Source of the DNA: Ephydatia muelleri
Taxonomy: Eukaryota; Porifera; Demospongiae; Spongillida; Spongillidae
DNA length: 64,000 nucleotides
Direction of reading: 5' to 3'
NCBI GenBank assembly: GCA_013339895.1
Contig: JABACO010000005.1
Coordinates: 2,350,950 to 2,414,949 of the forward strand
A model generated the notes under the pieces. The model did not search any database and was not told where the DNA came from. It was given only the letters and a program-made list of their open reading frames with translations. Shown here piece after piece: positions 45,301-52,739 of the stretch (positions are counted from its first letter, which is position 1; each line of letters opens with the position of its first letter). Both the position numbers and the translations under genes were made by a program.

Positions 45301-46624
45301 AGCACTGTAGAGGATCAAGCTGACTTTCTGGCCTCCAGCAATGATTAACATCGAACAGGAATGGGTTCTGCACATTGTGGTGTGCATTGAATGCTCCTAA
45401 AGGGAGGAGCATGCCCAGCTGTGCAAAGTTGTCCCACGAGACTCTCTGGTGAGAGGACAATGCAGTGAGCATCTCAACAGCATATCGTTTCCCCTGAGGG
45501 CTGAACAAGTGCTTACACCGATCTTCCATGCACTTTCTGATGTGCCGTGGTGATTGCCAAGTATTCTCAGTGACCATCTTGAACCAATGCTTTGGTTCGA
45601 GGTCAATTGTTAGCGTGACTTGTGGCAGTTTGGGCAAAGGTGCACAGTACGGACCTTTCGTCACCTTTTCCTCAGAGTCCTTAACAAGCTTTATGCACAT
45701 TTCAGTGATGTTCAGCATTTGTTCGCCAGTTATTGCGACTGAATACCACAACTGTATCAGCATGTCGTAACTGAATTCTCCAAGGGTGCCCATGGCTAGC
45801 AGTGACAGCAGGTTGCAGAAAGCTGCGTAAGGTGATACATGGTTGAGATGCAGGGTGACCTCCCCCTCATATCCATCTGGAACACTCAGGATCGTATGCA
45901 CTATGTCACTCAGATCCCCACTCTCAGCCAAGCATGCACTGCATGGCGTTGGGAGGCTCACGGCACTTGACGGAAACTGGATCGCCTTTGAATTGAATCT
46001 TCTATCCACAATATGAGGCATTTGTTCCGCATTGGCATCCTCTGCAGTTATATCGTACTTACTGCCCTTCAGCCAGGCCATCTCAGCATACCTCGACTTG
46101 CAAAAAACCTTATGTGTTGGCCAATGCTCCTTCTGACATCTCTGAGAGCAATATTTCACCAGGTGGCACCCTGAACAGACCATCGTCCCTCTCTTCTCAC
46201 ACACAGCAACACCATTCTTGATCATTGGAGTGCAATTGGCACACATGATTTCATCCAGTGGTTGCATTCGGAGCCCTGAGCCTGGCTGCATCTTGTCTAA
46301 CTGTTTCTGAAAGAGCTCCTCCACGATGTGCATGCATCCATGCTTGTTCGCTAAAGTGGACAGTACCACAAAATCCTGGTTACGGGAAGCTTCCCACTTC
46401 TGACGCTCTCCTTCAGAACTGTGTATGAATTCTCCCATCTTCTCGTCGAAAATGCTGACAAGATACACGCGAAACACTTCCTCCTTCTCTGCTCGAGACG
46501 TTGCTGCATTCAGTGCCTTGTTCAGCTGCTTCAAATTCTGGGTGGCGACTTTGCTTACGTGGGTACTTTGTTCACAGTCATCGTCAACTTCGCCGTCTTG
46601 AGCACTTACCACGCATGCAGACAT
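39305..46624 (-). CDS. Giant multidomain OAS-type nucleotidyltransferase: MYND - Sel1/TPR - OAS - beta-helix - MYND - MYND
   Basis: One uninterrupted frame of 2,469 codons from 46,714; I prefer Met31 (46,624, MSACVVSAQDGEVDDD) because the upstream 30 codons cross a palindromic A/T-rich region. Residue numbers count from 46,714. MYND finger at about 158-206 (CANC ... CSGCHLVKYCSQRCQKEHW). Sel1-like helices at about 720-825 (KARKYLLQAADQGYGPA). OAS domain at about 925-1,210: VCGSYGKGT with G977-S978, D990-L-D992, EIDVV with D1042, the RPLALSF stretch, LLKKWR, and PIVMDPFDPTNNVAG. These match the GS, DxD, third-Asp and LDP.DPTNN signatures of 2'-5'-oligoadenylate synthetases, so a dsRNA-stimulated ATP-to-2-5A reaction is plausible. 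TPR-like helices at about 1,238-1,265 and 1,540. Right-handed beta-helix repeats at about 1,790-2,135 (SRNGLEVRMGATAFV, NGYGGVEFCGGTCGV). MYND fingers at about 2,181-2,229 and 2,256-2,303; unassigned tail. No signal peptide or TM, so cytosolic. Enzyme activity is inferred. Confidence 0.93.
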   Translation of the reverse strand: MSACVVSAQDGEVDDDCEQSTHVSKVATQNLKQLNKALNAATSRAEKEEVFRVYLVSIFDEKMGEFIHSSEGERQKWEASRNQDFVVLSTLANKHGCMHIVEELFQKQLDKMQPGSGLRMQPLDEIMCANCTPMIKNGVAVCEKRGTMVCSGCHLVKYCSQRCQKEHWPTHKVFCKSRYAEMAWLKGSKYDITAEDANAEQMPHIVDRRFNSKAIQFPSSAVSLPTPCSACLAESGDLSDIVHTILSVPDGYEGEVTLHLNHVSPYAAFCNLLSLLAMGTLGEFSYDMLIQLWYSVAITGEQMLNITEMCIKLVKDSEEKVTKGPYCAPLPKLPQVTLTIDLEPKHWFKMVTENTWQSPRHIRKCMEDRCKHLFSPQGKRYAVEMLTALSSHQRVSWDNFAQLGMLLPLGAFNAHHNVQNPFLFDVNHCWRPESQLDPLQCWSRVETIAAGEECRVPSNDIYGALFFLIRRKLSECIRKLSKQRFHVIVTCCEPNALVHRLQQSKTALHYISGVDAAQLQYAHSDHQELSALSVGALKEIIQGAGLPSEGCLVKSDLVSCAALIHGCAAPSNPGKDVSAADTTLPPTQQQPDEASEWRRFIETRASLDPPDILAVCYLAQLGEMKWMKKGVEMLIPECLALYGWSQLCWFSSENALSALSHLQQAKDMKNANGLLFWGLAMESAYRDATDAHSKAWTCYYESACLGNYAAVFNVAHVLAARGDHKQAVGWWKKVGWHGPSLFELYRCYLHGHGCTQDVLKARKYLLQAADQGYGPACTTLSEWYCTGWENVLRKNPEKQAHWCKQATISSEKHPLHIYTHLLRNLLGTTNATPAWWKSLRAMLELMKLSSGGTESECAVSAKADNTFDTLKFAFEGTEKFMMEMNLTPSNAGCICDFGSTPPHHSFLLRAERLGLTSDERLQLQGIVQEITDVLTSSRVIASVKVCGSYGKGTAVSGCADLDIVAITVQCFESDMYLSLQHHAATLLKDNLKVDLKYRPLALSFTYKHVEIDVVLASPNIEPISQCYLPPRPRFFRRPSLSVQECAFLCAQPPLFGAVVRLLKKWRASAENWPRHCKPRSFLLELIALAAVQKFDASQFTEETVCNGFVTSLELLLQVISGDLKLYWVDNYPEYSIEFENYDGPIVMDPFDPTNNVAGLLQIQDWHPLSHLAEQTLISVRDRKLMQRVIHITPTAEPSVSAISPQYRFSCFILRAEQFMRVGNLEEALDALAAASQIDSSNIKLKYMWRKCIMTQLFSEECEAKQSPLTEAELLSRLKDAVVDSERVSRFGKEEKNIFARPAKAPDFVSKDIGACEEMDIPFSTYMHLRDEADSNSSEEEDIPQMVTLFPDPSEDELYTPKITSTVWKSSFKDGLYHAWLMLRQLTDKMPSKEQRDMYTRASLQSVLAYNALCVGKDVIGLDRMTASILTTAQTVQEPKLHALALTAAKRVKREVSSEMQVLLHCGLSLQVAASIVLVQMHVIMHAWTKAREALKPLMKRDDFRNRADVCYFIGNSLQWTQDYEAAMLWNERGITADPTFRMNLWALGYAMIYAKSTDEADPEQKSHIMKTAEKHLWQYIKLGVPEDRHRCDAMYELVNVAMFSLNFQEGHRRLEMAIEADIRRTQIYNEPSNNGAKKWLLVYGTRIEQVAKVTGDMRKDDPEKNLFFDTLRKLCENPLLITVDWAMQLKNVSCVGLHTMRNHFSQIIATSFWSGDKSESEFAANVLKNLTKCDDNDDSVEREDDVNKEQGEKPKGMQQIVVDCEGYGNFLSLGEALRSDCVATCTVITMKGGTYKEKIGLCIEHEHLTIRAESSKEKVIIQSYDGIQVEANHVTLSGLSVDLLSPKGHDGVEELCGHAIHVRAGTAVVLENCSATSTTGAAICVGDRVCSTEIEVAMVMCNARSSVSNAIICAGSHTQLQLQQCDASHSRNGLEVRMGATAFVRSSHFSCNKNFGLYVWQHASAKTVIGPDNVIQDNQGSGAMLAARGIVFHHNKVTGNKRFGVSVEPDPAPGFKDVTVKVEDCELSQNGYGGVEFCGGTCGVISGCHIEKNNYCGIMVGFGVEKLSIAGNQIQGNYTLQDTGIEMHGRATVANNNEFSNNQMTCEKAKEFVKAIDFAKLSESHQKRHISQRSHENLMFKHMAPHLFGQIWCVKCGAEVGPRKKMVPCVKCNEVVYCSMQCLKADADQHQKSCHPVPFYNTIGGEAITLDADDLQYMQAERENAGMTCANCDTMANNMHFKKCAACKRVAYCSKECQKKHWPVHKTVCKSAPMESCSKKTKKVVSLSSSFVSVKATTQYPLEAKRTSRRGTNNTYINTYMGPDGSVVTGIVDPVGVFQLSSDAEPMVIKIQGNEDALIKKNTFLQFYNEDRSVSGWIQASMNTTGEFKDAYTLICDTIMRFGDAGRFGGMKGYFEAMVQRDMEVKVNCGNLVAGNIEW

Positions 46625-46626
46625 AT

Positions 46627-46646
46627 CGACGATTAATATATCGTCG
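46627..46646. promoter_or_regulatory. Perfect-type palindrome immediately upstream of the preferred start codon
   Basis: CGACGATTAATATATCGTCG with a related TATCG/CGATA cluster following to 46,678. It lies within the longest reading frame but just upstream of Met31, so it may be 5' UTR or promoter. A role in regulation is only a guess. Confidence 0.35.
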
Positions 46647-46714
46647 CGGCCACGATATATAACGATAATACGATATAGTTCAGAATTGGCTGGAAGAGTG
46701 CCTATTGTGATCAA

Positions 46715-47480
46715 ATAGTCTCGAAGCTATATATTGGTAGTTAGGCTGTAGTAACTACCAAATACGATTGGAGCCATACTAAGCGTTATTCGTGTCTGAC
46801 AGGACTCCTGGCACAAGGAATTTTGTTATCATTAAAACAAGCAAGTGATGTAATCTAATTTAACGTATACGGTCTACTATGGAATGTATTATTCACGCCA
46901 AAATTATCACAACGTACGTCCAGCTCCTTTGTAATTGTCTAAACACCGGACCACAGCGCACGGCGGTCTGCTCTCATTGAACGCGTGGAAAATAAATACG
47001 CCCCACAGTTGTATGCGGCTGGAAACTAGGTCTACAATTAGATAATTTACGGTGTTAACACAACATTCTAAAATGATGCCTCATTACAGACATCCATGTT
47101 TTAAAAGCTGACCATGACTCAGCAGAACCAGCAAATCAAAAAAATACAACAAACTAAAACACTGCACCCCCTTTCCTGGCATGTCCTGTCGATGCGCACA
47201 ATTGACATCCCTCATAGCTAGCATGCGCATGCAGTTTTATAAGGCCACGCGGCACGTATTTAGTAGGGGGGCGTTACTAAATCAGACGACGTGGCTTTTG
47301 GTGACTGAACTGGAAAGTAAGCATATTACAGCGATGATCAGGAGGCAAGTGGCTATAAGTTTTTGCAAACCTGAAGTGGTAACGAATTTTCTATGACCAT
47401 AAACAAGCTGAGCGAATTCTATGAATAATAGACATATGTTGTGGTTTGCCCTACATGTATACATGATTATAGGTATGCAT
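46715..47480. other. Divergent intergenic region between the giant gene and the RAG1-N-like pseudogene
   Basis: No gene recognised. Presumably contains the promoter of the minus-strand gene. Confidence 0.5.
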
Positions 47481-49207
47481 TACCACAACCAACAAGTTCC
47501 CATACATTATGGAGTGTGTGGGCAGGGGATAACGAAGTACAGGGCAAAGAAGCGTGAGTGCAAGGCATTCTCTGCTGAGCTGAAAATAGCATTTGACATT
47601 GACACGTCTGGGGATGATGTCAACATTCACCCTGAGATGTTCTGCATGCACTGTAAGCTCTCAATGCAGAGAACCATCTGTGCCCTCACAAAGGGAGTGC
47701 ACCCCAAATTTGCAGTGATCCTATTTGGATGGCAAAAACATACAGATCATGAATGCAAGGTAAACAGTACATATTTGGTAAACATATGACATAATGGAGT
47801 TCAGGTTCCGTGCATGCTCAAGTGGACACATGAGGAGGCCAACAGTTGGTAGAGGCCATCAGGCAGGCATCACACCTAATTTACTCCTAGCTCATCTTGA
47901 GAAGATTGCCCCTACTTCAGTTCTCTTATGTGAGCCTAGTCCCAGTTGATGCTAAAGGAGCTGAAGTGTGCACTGTGCTCCAACATCCTCTCACAGCCAC
48001 TGGAACTGCAGTGTGGTGCACTGGTATGCGCCAAGTGCCTCCAAAAGTGGATGGCAGCATCTAGCGCTGTGAACTGTCCCTGCTGCTCTGAGGGTGGTCC
48101 CTTGGTTTCCTCCCATGTCAGACCAGCACCAATGTGATACTCCTGCTGCTATTGGATGTTTTGGTACATTGTACAGACTGCAGCAGGGATGTTAAGGCTG
48201 GTGACTACCATCACTTACACCTGAGGAGGAGTAGCAAGCAGCGGGATTGCTGAAGAGGGTCATCTCTACCAATCCTGACAAAGACATCATACAACTTCCT
48301 ACAGGAGGAACATTTAATTGAATGTCATTGACTTGTACTGAGGTTACATAATATCTATGCACACTTTAGCCAATGACATTCATGCATGTTACCAGAGCTC
48401 ACCAAGAAACCACAGCTGCCTGCTCATGGACTGTAAAAATGCAATGTTTTCAAATGCAGAAAATCCGAGGCATTGTCAGTGGTGGAGAAGCATCAGCTCT
48501 TATCCAAAAGGAGGTCCTCATCCTGAGTGATGATGAGAGACGATCTTTGTTGGATAAGGCAGGAATCTCATCATCAATTGACTCGCTGGGGCAGCTGAGG
48601 TAGTGGCCACTAAGGCTGAGCTTGACATACCTTGGAATAAACTGAGGCTTCTAAGGTGGTATGTCACAACATAACTCCCTGGTGTTTCAGGTGGCTCAAA
48701 TCGCCAGGCATCTGTCTGGCTGGTGAGGAAAGGAAGCGGGCCACACTTCCAGCAAAATTGTTGGTGATAACCTCAAAAGAAAAAAAGCCGTGTTTTCTTT
48801 TACAATTTCATCTGGTGGAGAGGAAATAAAAGGCGCTCCTTTGGTATTCATTCCACATCTGGTGGATAAAGTAGTGCAGCTCTTAGATGGGAATGAAAGG
48901 TAAGACAAGTGTAATAGTAGGACAATGAAATACCAAGGTTGTTACTACAGTACATGGTTGCAGAATTTGCAGACTTACCTGGCATAAAGGGTTTATACCA
49001 ACCAATGAGATCTGGTTGAAGATTGGAGGAGACAAGGGAGGTGGAACATTCAAAATGACCTTTCAGATTGTCAATGTTGCCACACCAATTCAGTCCATAA
49101 CACCTGTGTATCCAGCTCTTTGCCGCTGGTGACAGCCTCACCAATCTCCATGTGGCACTCGATCTCTTTAAGGACCTAGTAGAACATCTACATGGAATGA
49201 AGTGGAG
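47481..49207 (+). pseudogene. RAG1 N-terminal-like (N-RAG-TP type) gene, decayed, with introns
   Basis: Exon to 47,759 (donor CAAG|GTAAAC): HPEMFCMHCKLSMQRT ... WQKHTDHECKV, the Cys/His layout of the RAG1 zinc-dimerisation segment upstream of its RING. After acceptor CCCAG at 47,945: LKCALCSNILSQPLELQCGA then LVCAKCLQKW and NCPCC, a RING whose usual His is replaced (CGALVC). A one-base deletion at about 48,131 breaks the frame before a continuing NVILLLLLDVLVHCTDCSRD. Later blocks: MTFMHVTRA ... VSGGEASALIQKEV (48,370-48,600), IPHLVDKVVQLLDGNE ending at donor GTAAG (48,899), then GFIPTNEIWLKIGGDKGGGT and, after further frameshifts, SLTNLHVALDLFKDLVEHL to about 49,207. Resembles the molluscan and cnidarian N-RAG-TP mobile-element proteins; no RAG1 catalytic core is seen. 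Dead copy. Confidence 0.8.
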
Positions 49208-49571
49208 GTAGAGCTCTCTCTATACCTAAATCATATAAAAGTGCTATAAATTACAGGCAATACACAGTGAAGGTGTTTAACTCTTTGAACGCCAAGTGCG
49301 TATATGCATGCATGCACACACAACCATTATTCCATTCATGCATGAGTTAGACATTGCGTGCAAAAATGTGTTGATCAGTCACAACTTTATGATGCATGCA
49401 AATGCTTGCTGCACTTGTAACCTTATAAGTACATGTACAAAGTAATTATGTTTCCTTTCACACTGGCTAAAGAACCCCATTATTCAGATGACTTCACTAA
49501 TGCATCACTACAATACTCCAAGAACAAGAATGCGTAGCCCAGATCAGTGTAGTATATGATACTTGTTCACT

Positions 49572-49716
49572 CCCCCCCCCCCCCCCCCCACCAACCTTTT
49601 GCCAGTTCGTATTATGGGTTATTGCAACAAACGATGCGAGCGGATTATAATGAGCACACAAAATGTGCTTACACCAGGACCACATACTTGTATGAACCCT
49701 AACCCTAACCCTAACC
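49572..49716. repeat. Poly-C and interstitial telomere-like (CCCTAA)3 tract in the palindrome spacer
   Basis: 18 C at 49,572-49,589; CCCTAACCCTAACCCTAACC at 49,697-49,716, i.e. three copies plus of the metazoan telomere hexamer (complement TTAGGG), followed by degenerate CTTAAACCC. Rest of the 49,316-49,834 spacer is unique. Confidence 0.9.
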
Positions 49717-49949
49717 TTAAACCCTACATGCATGTCAGTATTGTACTTCCATGCATCTACAATGGTATTCAAAGTGATTTTGATCAACACAACACACACA
49801 GCACTGCATGAATGGTGAGGCAGATAATTATCGCATGTATGTATATATGCACTTGGCGTTCAAAGTGTTAAACACCTTCACTGTGTATTGCCTGTAATTT
49901 ATAGCACTTTTATATTTAACATGATTTAGGTATAGAGAGAGCTCTACCT

Positions 49950-51209
49950 CCACTTCATTCCATGTAGATTTTCTACTAGGTCCTTAAAGAGATCAAGTGC
50001 CACATGGAGATTGGTGACGCTGTCACCAGCGACAAAAAGCTGGATACACAGGTGTTATGGACTGAATTGGGTGTGGCAACATTGACAATCTGAAAGGTCA
50101 TTTTGAATGTTCCACCTCCCTTGTCTCCTCCAATCTTCAACCAGATCTCATTGGTTGGTATAAACCCTTTATGCCAGGTAAGTCTGCAAATTCTGCAACC
50201 ATGTACTGTAGTAACAACCTTGGTATTTCATTGTCCTACTATTACACTTGTCTTACCTTTCATTCCCATCTAAGAGCTGCACTACTTTATCCACCAGATG
50301 TGGAATGAATACCAATGGAGCGTCTTTTATTACCTCTCCACCAGATGAAATTGTAAAAGAAAACACGGCTTTTTTTCTTTTGAGGTTATCACCAACAATT
50401 TTGCTGGAAGTATGGCCCGCATCCTTTCCTCACCAGCCAGACAGATGCCTGGCGATTTGAGCCACCTGAAACACCAGGGAGTTATGTTGTGACATACCGC
50501 CTTAGAAGCCTCAGTTTATTCCAAGGTATGTCAAGCTCAGCCTTAGTGGCCACTACCTCAGCTGCCCCAGCGAGTCAATTGATGATGAGATTCCTGCCTT
50601 ATCCAACAAAGATCGTCTCTCATCATCACTCAGGATGAGGACCTCCTTTTGGATAAGAGCTGACGCTTCTCCACCACTGACAATGCCTCGGATTTTCTGC
50701 ATTTGAAAACATTGCATTTTTACAGTCCATGAGCAGGCAGCTGTGGTTTCTTGGTGAGCTCTGGTAACATGCATGAATGTCATTGGCTAAAGTGTGCATA
50801 GATATTATGTAACCTCAGTACAAGTCAATGACATTCAATTAAATGTTCCTCCTGTAGGAAGTTGTATGATGTCTTTGTCAGGATTGGTAGAGATGACCCT
50901 CTTCAGCAATCCCGCTGCTTGCTCTCCTCCTCAGGTGTAAGTGATGGTAGTCACCAGCCTTAACATCCCTGCTGCAGTCTGTACAATGTACCAAAACATC
51001 CAATAGCAGCAGGAGTATCACATTGGTGCTGGTCTGACATGGGAGGAAACCAAGGGACCACCCTCAGAGCAGCAGGGACAGTTCACAGCGCTAGATGCTG
51101 CCATCCACTTTTGGAGGCACTTGGCGCATACCAGTGCACCACACTGCAGTTCCAGTGGCTGTGAGAGGATGTTGGAGCACAGTGCACACTTCAGCTTCTT
51201 TAGCATCAA
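49950..51209 (-). pseudogene. Inverted second copy of the RAG1-N-like pseudogene (exons 2 onward)
   Basis: Minus strand mirror of 47,946-49,207: RING exon at 51,209-51,018 (LKCALCSNILSQPLELQCGA again, with LKK instead of LKE at its start), MTFMHVTRA block at 50,783-50,553, later exons to about 49,950. Carries the same one-base deletion after the RING as the left copy. Lacks the first (HPEMFCMHC) exon because the arm stops at 51,380. Confidence 0.8.
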
Positions 51210-51380
51210 CTGGGACTAGGCTCACATAAGAGAACTGAAGTAGGGGCAATCTTCTCAAGATGAGCTAGGAGAAAATTAGGTGTGACGCCTGCCTGATGGC
51301 CTCTACCAACTGTTGGCCTCCTCATGTGTCCACTTGAGCATGCACGGAACCTGAACACCATTATGTCATATGTTTACCAT

Positions 51381-52700
51381 GCAGGATATGTGGATGTAGA
51401 GTTTACAGAGGGTTCAAAGTAATTGACTAAACACCGAAAGCCACAGAGCCTAGCAGCTCTTACACCGATAGTCTACTGGTTGTCCTTTTAATTGACATCA
51501 ATATGTCACAACTGGTAATAATAATTTGGTTGTGCATTGCACATGCTGTATAGGACAGATGTTGTGGCTCGAGGCATAACACATACCTGTGTGGTCAAGC
51601 ACCGTTAATTGTATAGCTATGTGCACCAACTTCTCCAAATACAAATACATATCTACTGGAGGAGCCGCAGTATGTACCACCGTATAGACAGTCATCTAAT
51701 GTGGAGGCGCTGTGTTAATCAGTTAACAAAGGTATGGTGAAATCCACAAGAGGAAACACAAGAAGTCTTTCAAACTTCCACAATGATAATGTTTTTCTCA
51801 ATATACCCCATGCCACAGCTGCATCACAGCTGTACATGTGCTATGTATGACTGCTGGCATCATATGTGCACAAGACAGTGGTAAAGAACTACCCAATGGA
51901 GTATGAAGCAATCAAGAAAGAAAAATAATTACCTATGTATGTCAATACATGTACTGAACTCCACGTAGATTTTAATTACATGTAGTTTGTTTTAAGAGGC
52001 CACACAATCAAGGAATTTTTATAACACCTTTAATGCCAAGTTTAATATGAGATAATATTATTGGTGCTCTAAGATGCTGGAGTAGATTCATTGCCATCAC
52101 GCAGGATGTGGCTTAATTGATGGGTAAAAAGGAGACTGAGTGTATCCACTCCTAGTTCAACAACCTACAAGACCGCTCAACGTAAGAGTATTACATCTAC
52201 TTTTTCCCACAAATCAGAGCGTAACAACCTCTTTAAATAAAAATGCATGTAGGTTAAGATAAATATAAAATCTATTGGGTCAGCTTAGTGCATGCCATCT
52301 TGCCTTTCAGTTCAAAAGAATCATCATTCGAATGTGCCATGATCTGCTTATATGAGGTCTTTGATTGGGAAGCAGTACTCCTTATAAACAGATGTGAATG
52401 TTAGGATACTAAGGGGATGCCAGAATTCTGAGAAGCATAGTGAGCTGGTTAGTTTCATGCTTGTAGTGTATGGCTACTTCCTAGGTATAGAACAACTGGA
52501 GGCTAATTTGTATTTGTTACAAATGAAATATCATCAAAAATTGTGGCTAATACATTCAATATGAACCAAGAATTTGTGCAACACAATTTTCAGATCATAA
52601 AATAAAAGAAATGTGACAAACACAAAATTTAAAATTTAAGTTTAAACTGTAAAGAGAGGATTTCTATTATAGCTGGTAGCTTCTTCCTCAAAAGCCTGCC
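51381..52700. other. No gene seen
   Basis: A/T-rich unique sequence, short frames only. Confidence 0.5.
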
Positions 52701-52739
52701 ATTTACTCATGATGCTCATCAACTACTGGGCCAGGCTGA

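Larger units (their letters stand above)
47777..51380. repeat. Large inverted repeat: two 1.54-kb arms around a 519-bp spacer
   Basis: 47,777-49,315 and 49,835-51,380 are nearly identical reverse complements (from GGTAAACATATGACATAATGG inward to GCCAAGTGC). The arms carry RAG1-N-like exons 2 onward; exon 1 lies outside. Both arms share the same frameshifts, so the copy was made after the gene decayed, or conversion keeps them alike. An assembly foldback is possible. Confidence 0.9.

Noticed and set aside
39305..46714. Start at the first Met (46,714) and a bacterial origin because the frame is intronless
   Set aside because: The first 30 codons cross an A/T palindrome and look untranslated; MYND and OAS domains are animal-type, and intronless large genes occur in invertebrates.
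49697..49716. True chromosome end
   Set aside because: Only about three telomere hexamers with unique sequence and palindrome arms on both sides.
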